Assembly (NCBI RefSeq): GCF_037126175.1
Contig: NZ_CP146986.1
Span: forward strand, 6,179,170 to 6,243,169
Source of the DNA: Pseudomonas sp. RSB 5.4
GTDB lineage: Bacteria; Pseudomonadota; Gammaproteobacteria; Pseudomonadales; Pseudomonadaceae
DNA length: 64,000 nucleotides
Direction: 5' to 3'
Shown: positions 35,952 to 44,112 of the stretch, piece after piece
Layout of the letters: each line of letters opens with the position of its first letter
How positions within the stretch are numbered: the first letter of the stretch is position 1
Notes under the pieces: model-generated
What the model was told of the DNA's origin: nothing
Databases searched by the model: none
Seen by the model: the letters and a program-made list of their open reading frames with translations, nothing else
Program-made: the position numbers and the translations under genes

Positions 35952-36884
35952 GTGAGTGTCGAGCGGCGCAATGCCGACGGTTTTGCCCTGCAGGTGATGA
36001 TCGGCCTGTGCCTGATCTGGGGCGTGCAGCAAGTGATGATCAAGTGGGCCGCGCCGGACATCGCGCCGGTGATGCAGGCGGCCGGGCGTTCGGGGATTTC
36101 CGCGTTGCTGGTGGGTTTGCTGCTGTGCTGGAAGGGTGGTTGGGATCAGGTCGGCAACACCTGGCGCGGCGGACTGCTGGCCGGTGCGTTGTTCGGTCTG
36201 GAGTTCTTCTTCATCGCCGAAGGCCTGCAGTTGACCACTGCCGCGCACATGTCGGTGTTCCTCTACACCGCGCCGATTTTCACTGCATTGGGTGTGCATT
36301 TCCTGTTGGCCAGCGAGCGTCTGCGCCCGTTGCAATGGCTGGGGATTCTGCTCGCGTTCATCGGTATCGCGATTGCCTTCGCTGGCGGCGTGTCGTGGGA
36401 CAACCTCGACCGGCGCATGCTGCTGGGCGATGCGTTCGGGGTCATTGCCGGTGCCTGCTGGGGCGCGACCACTGTGGTGGTGCGCGCTTCGCGGCTATCG
36501 GAAGCGCCGGTGACCTTGACCTTGTTTTATCAATTGATCGTCGGCTTCGTCGGCCTGCTGTTGATCGCGCTGTTCAGCGGCCAGATCACTCACGTCAGCC
36601 TGACCACCGTGGCGGTGGCCAGCGTGTTGTTCCAGGGTCTGGTGGTGTCGTTCTTCAGTTACCTGACCTGGTTTTGGCTGCTGCGACGCTATCTGGCGGC
36701 CAATCTGGCGGTGTTTTCGTTCATGACGCCGCTGTTCGGTGTCACCTTTGGCGTGGTGCTGCTGGGTGAAGAATTGAGCATTAACTTCGTCATCGGCGCG
36801 GTGCTGGTGTTGCTCGGCATCACCTTTGTCAGCGCTGAGCAGTGGGTGCGTCGGCGTTTGCGCAAAGCCCTCGGCCAGCACTGA
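35952..36884 (+). CDS. DMT-superfamily permease (EamA type)
   Basis: 310 residues, ten predicted helices in two EamA halves. Typical stretches are LIWGVQQVMIKWAAPDIAPVMQ (helix 1), LTTAAHMSVFLYTAPIFTALGVHF and LGEELSINFVIGAVLVLLGI. The GTG at 35952 is chosen over a frame opening 23 codons earlier because GAGG stands 7 nt before it and the upstream codons carry no membrane or family character. Substrate unknown. Its last 56 nt overlap the 3' end of the convergent MFS gene. Confidence 0.83.
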   Translation: MSVERRNADGFALQVMIGLCLIWGVQQVMIKWAAPDIAPVMQAAGRSGISALLVGLLLCWKGGWDQVGNTWRGGLLAGALFGLEFFFIAEGLQLTTAAHMSVFLYTAPIFTALGVHFLLASERLRPLQWLGILLAFIGIAIAFAGGVSWDNLDRRMLLGDAFGVIAGACWGATTVVVRASRLSEAPVTLTLFYQLIVGFVGLLLIALFSGQITHVSLTTVAVASVLFQGLVVSFFSYLTWFWLLRRYLAANLAVFSFMTPLFGVTFGVVLLGEELSINFVIGAVLVLLGITFVSAEQWVRRRLRKALGQH

Positions 36885-38010
36885 CCGATTGCAGCGCCAG
36901 CCCGCCGGCAATCAGCAGACCGCTGCCGGCAATGATCAGCGCCGGTTGCAGACCGCCGCTGAAATGGCTGCTCAGTGCCGCGAGCAACGGGCCGCTGAGC
37001 TGGCCGACGGCGAAGCACGCGGTCAGCAGCCCGGCGTTGCGTTGGGTGGTGTGGGGCGCCAGTTCTCGCGAACGTTGCATCACCAGTTGCATGCAGGCCA
37101 GAAACGGCATGCCGCACAACATCACCCCCAGCGCCAGGCCATAACCGCTGCCCAACAGACAGGCGAAGACCCCGAGCGCCTGCAACCACAGGGTGGCGGT
37201 CAGCCAGTGCCGTGTGGTGTTCGGGTCGTGGCGACGCAGACTCACCAGCAATACGCCGATGGCGGCGCCGAGGCCGAAGCACGGCCAGAACAGATCGGCC
37301 TGCCATTGCCCATGAAACTGCGCGTTGGCCATCTGCGAGAGGAACGTCGCCGGAATGATGTAACCCACGCCGTACAGCGCATACACCGCCGCCAGTCGCG
37401 GGATGCCGCGATTCGCATGGCTGACGTTGAGGGTGGCGACCGGCGTGTGCTCGCCCGGTTGCGGCAGGATCCGCACGATCCTCAACAACATCACCAATGC
37501 CACGGCGGCATAGATCAGCCACAACGTAGCAGACGTCTGGTTCAGCAGATGTGAGAACAGCGCCAGCAACCCTGTAAGAAAAATCCCCAGCCCCGGACCG
37601 GCGAACACCAGCGCACCCAGTCGTGGCCGGCCTGCCGCCGCTGCCAGTGGTTGACTCAGCGCCGTGATCATCACCAGCACCCAGGCACTCGCCACCCCGG
37701 TGCCGAAGCGCAGCAACAAGTGCGCCCAGAAGCCGTTGGCCCAGAACGACGCCAGGGTCAGCAGCACGCACAGCCACAACCCGCCATGCAACCGGCGCTG
37801 CACTTGCTGCGGACGGTGGGCGAACATCGCATCCACCGCGCCCAGCAGATAGCCGAAGTAGTTGGCCGCGGCAATCAGACCGGCGGCCGTCAGGTCGACC
37901 TGGCCTTCGCTGAGCAGGTGCGGCAGTTGCGGGGTGAGGGCGAAACGCCCGATGCCCATGGCCATCATCAGGGCGACGAAGCAGGCGGATAAGCGAATCA
38001 GTGGCGACAT
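36829..38010 (-). CDS. YbfB/YjiJ family MFS transporter
   Basis: The 393-residue major-facilitator protein has 12 predicted helices, starting LSACFVALMMAMGIGRFALTPQLPHLL, the diagnostic YbfB/YjiJ opening. The substrate is unknown. The ATG at 38010 is preceded by GGAATCCCGACC and further GGAGGAGC. It faces a LysR gene across a 104-nt gap, the usual arrangement of a regulator and its target. Its 3' end overlaps the convergent DMT gene by 56 nt, so antisense interference between the two is possible. Confidence 0.87.
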   Translation of the reverse strand: MSPLIRLSACFVALMMAMGIGRFALTPQLPHLLSEGQVDLTAAGLIAAANYFGYLLGAVDAMFAHRPQQVQRRLHGGLWLCVLLTLASFWANGFWAHLLLRFGTGVASAWVLVMITALSQPLAAAAGRPRLGALVFAGPGLGIFLTGLLALFSHLLNQTSATLWLIYAAVALVMLLRIVRILPQPGEHTPVATLNVSHANRGIPRLAAVYALYGVGYIIPATFLSQMANAQFHGQWQADLFWPCFGLGAAIGVLLVSLRRHDPNTTRHWLTATLWLQALGVFACLLGSGYGLALGVMLCGMPFLACMQLVMQRSRELAPHTTQRNAGLLTACFAVGQLSGPLLAALSSHFSGGLQPALIIAGSGLLIAGGLALQSVSAGRGLCANADAPTAQR

Positions 38011-38114
38011 GGTCGGGATTCCTTTGGAGGAGCAATGACCGTCAGGCTAGAACCGATTGACTTTCTTTAAAATTGAATAATAGTGAGTAACTTGTTCTGT
38101 AATGGAGAATGGTT

Positions 38115-39008
38115 GTGGAATTCAGCCAATTGCGGATCTTTCAGGCAGTGGCCGAGGAAGGTTCGATCACCCGCGCCGCCGAGCGTCTGCACCGGGTGCC
38201 ATCCAACCTGTCGACCCGGCTCAAACAGCTGGAAGAGCAATTGGGTGTCGAACTGTTCGTCCGCGAGCGTCAGCGTTTGCAGTTATCGCCTGCGGGAAAA
38301 GTCCTGCTGGACTACACCGGCAAACTGTTCGCCCTGCGCGATCAGGCCAGTGCGGCGGTGATGGGCGGGCAACCGGCCGGGGATTTCGTCCTCGGCACGC
38401 TCTACAGCACCGCAGCGATCCATTTGCCGGCGCTGTTGGCGCGCTATCACAAGCAATACCCGGCGGTGAATCTGCAAGTGCAGTCCGGGCCCAGCGGTGA
38501 GTTGCTTGAAGGCCTGGTCTCCGGGCGTCTCGATGCGGCGCTGGTGGACGGTCCGCCGCAACTGGCCGGTATCGACGGCGTGCCGCTGTGTGACGAGCGT
38601 CTGGTGCTGATCAGCGAAGCCGATCACCCGCCGATCCGCAGCGCCAAAGAGGTCGAGGGCAGGGCGGTGTTCACTTTCCGCCATGGCTGCGCCTATCGCG
38701 CGCGACTGGAGGCGTGGTTTGTCCACTATCAGGCGGCGATGGGCCGGGCGATGGAGATCGAGTCGTATCAGGGCATGCTCGCCTGTGTGATTGCCGGCAG
38801 CGGCGTGGCGCTGATGTCGGAGTCGATGCTGGCCAGTCTGCCCGGGCGCGAAAGTGTCGCGGTGCACCCGTTGGCCGAGCCGTTTGCCAGTGCGACAACA
38901 TGGCTCATGTGGCGCAAGGGCATGGTCGGGGCCAACCTCAATGCCTGGATTGAACAGCAGCAAGCGCTCTATCCCGTGGTATCCAGTGAAACCCGGCAGA
39001 CGGCGTGA
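38115..39008 (+). CDS. LysR-family transcriptional regulator
   Basis: 297 residues: winged helix-turn-helix (about 1-60, ITRAAERLHRVPSNLSTRLKQLEEQLG) and a substrate-binding domain in which GSGVALMSESML is typical. The GTG at 38115 is preferred to the ATG at 38109, because GGAGA (38104-38108) is only 0 nt from the ATG but 6 nt from the GTG, and MEFSQLRIF is the usual family start. Divergent from the MFS gene, which it probably controls; the gap holds an AT-rich near-dyad around ATTGACTTTCTTTAAAATTG (38056-38075). Confidence 0.86.
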   Translation: MEFSQLRIFQAVAEEGSITRAAERLHRVPSNLSTRLKQLEEQLGVELFVRERQRLQLSPAGKVLLDYTGKLFALRDQASAAVMGGQPAGDFVLGTLYSTAAIHLPALLARYHKQYPAVNLQVQSGPSGELLEGLVSGRLDAALVDGPPQLAGIDGVPLCDERLVLISEADHPPIRSAKEVEGRAVFTFRHGCAYRARLEAWFVHYQAAMGRAMEIESYQGMLACVIAGSGVALMSESMLASLPGRESVAVHPLAEPFASATTWLMWRKGMVGANLNAWIEQQQALYPVVSSETRQTA

Positions 39009-39150
39009 ACCAATCGATCCGAATTCTGTTCAATTCAGTAACAGATCATTGCGGATTTGGCCGAGCATTGCGTAGGACTTAGGACTATTATCAGTGCGAA
39101 GCGGCCTCAGAATTCCGGCCGCTCAGCACTACCCTGAAGGGGGCATGACG

Positions 39151-39279
39151 ATGAAAGAGAAAATTCAGAACTGGCTGCACGATTTGGGTGTTGCCCTCGG
39201 CTTGATCGAACCGCCTCTGCAACCCGTACCGATCCGCACCGATGACGAACAGCGCCGGCGTCAGCAGCGTCGGCGGTAA
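39151..39279 (+). CDS. Small Arg-rich protein (PA1414-like)
   Basis: 42 residues, MKEKIQNWLHDLGVALGLIE... with a proline-rich middle and a C-terminal run of Arg/Gln. AAGGGGG (39137-39143) sits 7 nt from the ATG at 39151, a better fit than the in-frame ATG at 39145. I believe it is the small family named after P. aeruginosa PA1414, consistent with the gbu cluster following here as PA1418-PA1422 do there; that match is from memory. Function unknown. A small hairpin GCGGCC...GGCCGC lies about 30 nt upstream. Confidence 0.65.
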   Translation: MKEKIQNWLHDLGVALGLIEPPLQPVPIRTDDEQRRRQQRRR

Positions 39280-39305
39280 GTACGACTCAATGTGAGTGAC
39301 GCTTG

Positions 39306-39441
39306 TTGTGGCGAGGGAGCTTGCTCCCGCTCGGCTGCGCAGCAGTCGTAAGGTTCACTGAACAAGGTCCGTCTGGCACAACCGGGCTGAATGTTGTTGG
39401 GGCTGCTTCGCAGCCCAGCGGGAGCAAGCTCCCTCGCCACA
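39306..39441. repeat. REP hairpin pair (GTGGCGAGGGAGC family), long spacer
   Basis: TGTGGCGAGGGAGCTTGCTC and its reverse complement are separated by about 90 nt containing a further GCTGC...GCAGC pairing. Confidence 0.9.
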
Positions 39442-39482
39442 GGGTTTCAGCTCACCCTGATGGTTGTATTTTGCAAACCCTC

Positions 39483-39731
39483 TCAATGCCTTCCAATCTC
39501 TAGCAAAAATCGACTCAGGTCATTCGCGGTCTTCGCGGTCTTGAGCATGTGATCCTCTTCGGCGGTGAACGCCGTCAGTCCGAACTCATCTTCCAGATGA
39601 AAGATCAGATCCTCGATATCTGCCTTCTCCAGCCCTAATTGCACCAGGCTGGTGTCGTCGTTGAATTCGCGGGAGTCCAGCAGGCGCTGAATGTATCGGT
39701 GCACGGCAGCACGCACGGCAGCTCTTCTCAT
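39483..39731 (-). CDS. Acyl-carrier-protein-like protein without the phosphopantetheine serine
   Basis: 82 residues with the four-helix ACP pattern: SLVQLGLEKADIEDLIFHLEDEFG aligns with the classic LGADSLDxVELxxxLEEEFG core. The serine that carries 4'-phosphopantetheine is replaced by Lys36 and the next Leu by Ala37. The protein cannot be a standard acyl carrier and may be a degenerate or regulatory relative. The start has no clear Shine-Dalgarno. It follows the MBL-hydrolase gene by 42 nt on the same strand, so the two are likely co-transcribed. Confidence 0.7.
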   Translation of the reverse strand: MRRAAVRAAVHRYIQRLLDSREFNDDTSLVQLGLEKADIEDLIFHLEDEFGLTAFTAEEDHMLKTAKTANDLSRFLLEIGRH

Positions 39732-39773
39732 GGCAGACAGTTTCGTTGTTGTTTTGACTGATTACAGCAGGCC

Positions 39774-40499
39774 TCAAGCGTGTCGGCGCAGCCATTCGTC
39801 AATCATCGAACGTAAATGCGCGCCGGAAAAACTGCCGAAATGCCCGCCATGCACCGTGCGGATCGGCAGCGCATGCAAGCGCCGCAGACTGGCGGCGTAG
39901 TCATCGAGATTGGAGTGGTAGGCATCTTCGATCAACGGCCCGTCGTAGATGATGTCACCGCTGAACAGGGTTTCCGTCGCTGCTTCATACAGGCTGATCC
40001 CGCCCGGCGAATGCCCCGGCGTATGCAGCACTTGCAGCGTGCGGTTGCCCAGATCCAGCACGTCGCCATCCTCGACAAACCCGGTGGCCGGTGCAGCCTG
40101 GACCCGGTATTCGGCGTAGCACAGCGGACAGTCCGGATGCGCGTCGAACATGTCATCGCCGACGAAGGCGCGGCTCAGGTCGTTCTCACCATCCGGCGCG
40201 GCAAGAATGTCGGCCTCGGCGCGATGCACCAGGCGTTCGGCGAATTCGTGATGCCCGGCGATGTGGTCGAAGTGGCAGTGACTGGCAACAGCCACCAGCG
40301 GCCGTTCGGTGATCCACGGCAATTGCTCGCGCAGGCTGACCAATCCCGAACCGCTATCCAGCAACAAGTCTTTGTCGCGGCCCTGAACATGCCACAGGTT
40401 GCAGCGGTAGAACGGTCGAATATACGGTTCATGGATCAGCCGGATGCCATCGCTCAAATTCAGAACCTCAAACCACTGATCGCGCGAAACGATCTTCAT
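39774..40499 (-). CDS. MBL-fold metallo-hydrolase
   Basis: The 241-residue protein has the metallo-beta-lactamase fold with motif HCHFDH (His74, His76, Asp78, His79), a further metal His in LHTPGHSPGGIS, the bridging Asp in LFSGDIIYDG and a last His in VHGGHFG. This is a complete two-metal site. Reaction unknown: glyoxalase II-like, lactonase-like or thioesterase roles are all possible. The ATG at 40499 is preferred to an upstream in-frame start in the terminator region; GGAGA precedes it by 10 nt. Probably forms a pair with the ACP-like gene. Confidence 0.83.
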   Translation of the reverse strand: MKIVSRDQWFEVLNLSDGIRLIHEPYIRPFYRCNLWHVQGRDKDLLLDSGSGLVSLREQLPWITERPLVAVASHCHFDHIAGHHEFAERLVHRAEADILAAPDGENDLSRAFVGDDMFDAHPDCPLCYAEYRVQAAPATGFVEDGDVLDLGNRTLQVLHTPGHSPGGISLYEAATETLFSGDIIYDGPLIEDAYHSNLDDYAASLRRLHALPIRTVHGGHFGSFSGAHLRSMIDEWLRRHA

Positions 40500-40519
40500 A
40501 AGCCATTTTCTCCAGACGT

Positions 40520-40554
40520 AAAAAAACGGGTGTGGCAACCGACGCCACACCCGT
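40520..40554 (-). terminator. Intrinsic terminator of the gbu operon
   Basis: On the minus strand ACGGGTGTGGC and GCCACACCCGT form a perfect 11-bp stem with a 7-nt loop followed by a run of T. It separates the symporter gene from the MBL-hydrolase gene. Confidence 0.9.
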
Positions 40555-40585
40555 CGAAGAAAGCATCAAGTCGTTACATCAGAGC

Positions 40586-41965
40586 TTAGATCGCACTCGC
40601 CACCGTCGCCGGGCGAGGGGAGACCAGGCTGACCACCACAAAACTCACCAGACCTACCGCAAGGCTGTAGTAGATCGGCGTGTTCGCATCCAGGCCGTCC
40701 TTGAACATGAACAGCAGCGCGGTGGCAAAACCCAGGCCCATGCTGGCGATGGCGCCGGCGGTGGTCGCACGTTTCCAGAAAATTGCACCGATCAGCGGGA
40801 TCAGCATGCCGCCCACCAACAGGTTGTAGGCCAGGGTCAGGGCGCTGATCACGTCATTCACCACCAGCGCGATGCCGAGTACCACGACACCAGTCAGCAA
40901 GGTGAACAGGCGGTTGATCGTCAGGCTCGACTGTTTACCGCCACGCAGTTTCGGCAGCAGGTCTTCAGTCAAGGTGGTGGCGGCGGCGAGCAGGCCGGCG
41001 CTGGCGGTGGACATCATCGCTGCCAGAGCTGCGGCGATCACCAGACCACGGATGCCGTCCGGCAGCGACAGTTTGACGATGGCGGCGAAGGCGTTGTTGA
41101 CGTTGTCCAGATCCGGGATCAGCACGTGCGCAGCCATACCGATCAGCGCGCAGGCCAGGCCGTAGAGGATGCAGTAGATACCGGCGATGCTGCCGGCGTA
41201 CTGGGCGACTTTGGCGGTCTTGACGGTGAACACCCGTTGCCAGATGTCCTGACCGATCAGGATGCCGAAGAAGTAGATCATGAAGTAGGTGATGATCGTG
41301 TCCCAGCCGATGGTGGTGAAGTTGAACGCCGCTGCCGGCAGCTTCAGCACCAGTTCGTCCCAGCCGCCGACGCGGTACAGGCAGATCGGCAACAGGATGA
41401 ACATCAGGCCCACGGTCTTGATGATGAACTGGACGATGTCGGTCAGGGTCAGCGACCACATGCCGCCGATCGCCGAGTAGATCACCACCACGCCACCGCC
41501 GAGCAATACCGAGATCCAGAACGGCAGGCCGAACAGCACTTGCAGCACGGTGCCGATCGCCAGGATCGAGGTCACGCCGATCATCAGCGCGTAGGCCAGC
41601 ATGATCACCGCGCTCGCCGAGCGGGCCATCGGGTTGTAGCGTTTTTCCAGAACCTGGGTAACGGTGTAGATCTTCAGTTTCAGCAGCGGTTTGGCGAGGA
41701 ACAGGTTCAGCGCGACGATGCCGCAACCCAGCGCGGCGCACAGCCAGAAACCGGAGATACCGTGCACATAGCCCAGACGCACGGTGCCGACGGTGGATGC
41801 ACCACCGAGCACGGTCGCGGCCATGGTGCCCATGTACAGGCTTGGGCCCAGGTTACGCCCGGCGACCAGAAAATCCTCGTTGGTCTTGGCCTTGCGCATG
41901 CCGTAGTAGCCGAGCAAAAGCATGCCGGCGGCGTAGATGAGGACGACGAATAAATCCAAAGCCAT
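40586..41965 (-). CDS. Sodium:solute symporter (SSS family)
   Basis: A 459-residue membrane protein with 12-13 predicted helices and SSS-family features: DFLVAGRNLGPSLYMGTMAATVLGG near the N-terminus, the YSAIGGMWSLTLTDIVQF segment, and MMSTASAGLLAAATTLTEDL. It would couple Na+ entry to uptake of a small polar solute. As last gene of the gbuA operon, its likely cargo is a guanidino compound or related amine; this rests on context. In P. aeruginosa PA1418 holds the equivalent place. It ends at a strong terminator. Confidence 0.88.
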   Translation of the reverse strand: MALDLFVVLIYAAGMLLLGYYGMRKAKTNEDFLVAGRNLGPSLYMGTMAATVLGGASTVGTVRLGYVHGISGFWLCAALGCGIVALNLFLAKPLLKLKIYTVTQVLEKRYNPMARSASAVIMLAYALMIGVTSILAIGTVLQVLFGLPFWISVLLGGGVVVIYSAIGGMWSLTLTDIVQFIIKTVGLMFILLPICLYRVGGWDELVLKLPAAAFNFTTIGWDTIITYFMIYFFGILIGQDIWQRVFTVKTAKVAQYAGSIAGIYCILYGLACALIGMAAHVLIPDLDNVNNAFAAIVKLSLPDGIRGLVIAAALAAMMSTASAGLLAAATTLTEDLLPKLRGGKQSSLTINRLFTLLTGVVVLGIALVVNDVISALTLAYNLLVGGMLIPLIGAIFWKRATTAGAIASMGLGFATALLFMFKDGLDANTPIYYSLAVGLVSFVVVSLVSPRPATVASAI

Positions 41966-42012
41966 GATGGCGTGTCTCCGATTGTCTTTTTTATGTGAGG
42001 CGGAATTCAGTT

Positions 42013-42107
42013 CCCTGTGGGAGCGAGCTTGCTCGCGAAGGCGGTCTGTCAGTCACTTCAATGTTGAGTGTGCTGAGGTCTTCGCGAGCAAGCTCGCTCC
42101 CACAGGG
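42013..42107. repeat. REP hairpin pair inside the gbu operon
   Basis: CCCTGTGGGAGCGAGCTTGC and reverse complement fill the 150-nt gap between the NCS1 permease and the symporter genes. Within an operon it may lower expression of the downstream gene or protect the upstream part from 3' decay. Confidence 0.9.
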
Positions 42108-42115
42108 GATTTGCG

Positions 42116-43624
42116 TCAGGCGGCCTGACGCAGTTCAGGTTTTGTTACGCCTTGGCTGCGGGCATCCGTGGGCCCGAACACTTCGCGCGGTTCCGGGAAC
42201 AGGCTCAGCAGCGTCAGGTACACCACCGAAGCCAGCCCCAGGGTCACCGGCAGGCTGATGTCGATGCCGCCGGCCATCTCGCCCAGCGGGCCGACGAACT
42301 GCCCCGGCAGGTTGACGAAGCACAGGCCGACCGCCGCGCTCGGGATCCACGCGCCCAGACCACGCCAGTTCCAGCCGTGGTTGAACCAGTAGCGTCCACC
42401 TTGCTCGCCACGGGTGAACACTTGCAGGTCATCTGGGCAGTAAAAGCCGCGACGCACCAGCAGGCCGATGATCATGATCACCATCCACGGGGTAGTGCAG
42501 GTGATGATCAGCACGGCGAAGGTCGACACGCTCTGCACCAGGTTCGCCGCGAAGCGTCCGATGAAGATGAAGGCAATCGACAGCACGCCGATCAGCAACG
42601 TTGCCTTGACCCGCGACAGCACCCGTGGGAACACGCTGGACATGTCCAGCCCGGTGCCATACAGCGAGGTGGTGCCGGTGGACATGCCGCCGATCACCGC
42701 GATCAGGCACACCGGCAGGAAGAACCAGCTCGGCGATACCGCCAACAGACCACCCACATAGTTGTTCGCCGCGATGTAGTCCGGCGCCTTGATCGCGACG
42801 ATGGTCGCGGTGCTCAGGCCGAACAGGAACGGGATGAACGTGGCGATCTGCGACAGCACCACAGCGGCCATGATCCGCTGCTTGGACGTGTCACGCGGGA
42901 TGTAGCGCGACCAGTCGCCGAGGAATGCACCGAAGGAAATCGGGTTGCTCATCGCGACCAGCGCCGCGCCGATGAACGCCGCCCAGAAGCCCGGTTGCCC
43001 GAGGTTCACGGTGCCGGCGTAGTTGACGTCGAAAGGACCGGCGAAGGCGAAGATGCCCAGCAGGAACAACAGGCTGGCGCTCCACACCGCGATCTTGTTC
43101 ACCCACAGCAAAAAGCGGAAGCCGTAGATGCACACGGTCAGCACCAGAATCGCGAACAGACCGTAGGCCAGGCCCAGGGTCAGGTCGGTTTCCGGCAGGC
43201 CGATCAGGCGTTTCGCCCCACCGATCAACGCATCCCCCGAACTCCACACCGAGAGCGAGAAAAACGCGATGGCGGTCAACAGCGACAGGAACGAACCGAC
43301 GATCCGCCCGTGCACGCCGAAGTGCGCCCCGGAGGACACGGCATTGTTGGTGCCGTTGATCGGACCGAACAGGCCCATCGGTGCGAGGATCAGCGAGCCG
43401 AGCAGCACGCCCGCCACAATCGCCCAGACGCCGGCCTGAAACGACAGGCCGAACAGCACCGGGAAACTGCCGAGCACGGCGGTGGCAAAGGTGTTCGAAC
43501 CACCGAAGATCATCCGGAACAAGTCCGTCGGGCCTGCGGTACGTTCGTGGTCCGGGATCTGTTCGACCCCGTGGGTTTCAATTTGCGTAAGGCTTTGGTC
43601 GTTGGCTTTGTTGTTGTTATTCAT
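42116..43624 (-). CDS. NCS1-family permease (cytosine/purine-type)
   Basis: 502 residues with 12 predicted helices. The N-terminal DHERTAGPTDLFRMIFGGSNTFATAVLGSFP and SNPISFGAFLGDWSRYIP segments match the nucleobase:cation-symporter-1 family. It probably imports a nitrogenous substrate by proton or sodium symport. Its place between guanidinobutyrase and the symporter suggests uptake of 4-guanidinobutyrate or a similar compound, as for P. aeruginosa PA1419, but specificity is not readable. The leader MNNNNKANDQ is low-complexity. Confidence 0.85.
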   Translation of the reverse strand: MNNNNKANDQSLTQIETHGVEQIPDHERTAGPTDLFRMIFGGSNTFATAVLGSFPVLFGLSFQAGVWAIVAGVLLGSLILAPMGLFGPINGTNNAVSSGAHFGVHGRIVGSFLSLLTAIAFFSLSVWSSGDALIGGAKRLIGLPETDLTLGLAYGLFAILVLTVCIYGFRFLLWVNKIAVWSASLLFLLGIFAFAGPFDVNYAGTVNLGQPGFWAAFIGAALVAMSNPISFGAFLGDWSRYIPRDTSKQRIMAAVVLSQIATFIPFLFGLSTATIVAIKAPDYIAANNYVGGLLAVSPSWFFLPVCLIAVIGGMSTGTTSLYGTGLDMSSVFPRVLSRVKATLLIGVLSIAFIFIGRFAANLVQSVSTFAVLIITCTTPWMVIMIIGLLVRRGFYCPDDLQVFTRGEQGGRYWFNHGWNWRGLGAWIPSAAVGLCFVNLPGQFVGPLGEMAGGIDISLPVTLGLASVVYLTLLSLFPEPREVFGPTDARSQGVTKPELRQAA

Positions 43625-43679
43625 GATCAGCTCCGATCATAAAGGCGCGCTCATCGTGCGTGAGCGTCACCTGTTTTGG

Positions 43680-44102
43680 CTAAGGGGGTGGCAGCCCTTC
43701 CGGCATTGCGGACAAATGTTCATGGCAGGCCAGCCAATGGCCTTGTTGTTCTAGGCTCGACGCTTGTTTCTTGAAAACAATCGTCTCGCGCTCCTGGCTG
43801 AAATGTTGCTCCCCTTGCATGCGCAGCTCGGTGGCCACGTCATGGACAAACACCGCCACGTCACCTTGCAGGCTGACGAAAGCGTTGCTCGAAGTGCACG
43901 ACAACACTTCGAAGCCATCCTCGGCGCGCCAGCTGTCCCACAACGCCTGATAGGCATCGCGCGACAGCAGCGGCTGTTCGAGGGTGTAAAACACGAAACT
44001 TGCATCGGCGCTGAACGCGCCGAAATAAGCTTCGCGATCGTTACGAGCGAAGGCGGACACCAGATCGGCAGCCGCTTTCAACACCTGATCACGTTCGTTC
44101 AT
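43680..44102 (-). CDS. NTF2-like (SnoaL/DUF4440-type) protein
   Basis: A 140-residue protein with the NTF2-like cone fold pattern: helical start (DQVLKAAADLVSAFARNDREAYFGAF), then SADASFVFYTLEQPLLSRDAYQALWDSW and a strand-rich second half ending GHWLACHEHLSAMP. Such proteins are small enzymes or binding modules. It starts 10 nt behind the gbuA stop and is plainly in the operon; PA1420 is the counterpart in P. aeruginosa. A role in guanidinobutyrate metabolism is likely but undefined. Confidence 0.82.
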   Translation of the reverse strand: MNERDQVLKAAADLVSAFARNDREAYFGAFSADASFVFYTLEQPLLSRDAYQALWDSWRAEDGFEVLSCTSSNAFVSLQGDVAVFVHDVATELRMQGEQHFSQERETIVFKKQASSLEQQGHWLACHEHLSAMPEGLPPP

Positions 44103-44112
44103 GGCCGAACCC

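Noticed and set aside
39374..39390. Sigma-54 promoter (TGGCAC match) near the PA1414-like gene
   Set aside because: The downstream half lacks the TTGCA element at the right spacing and the site lies within the spacer of a REP pair.
40532..41953. 473-codon plus-strand frame opposite the symporter gene
   Set aside because: Rich in Asp, His, Gln and Arg, typical of the reverse complement of a membrane-protein gene; the minus-strand symporter is a clear family member.
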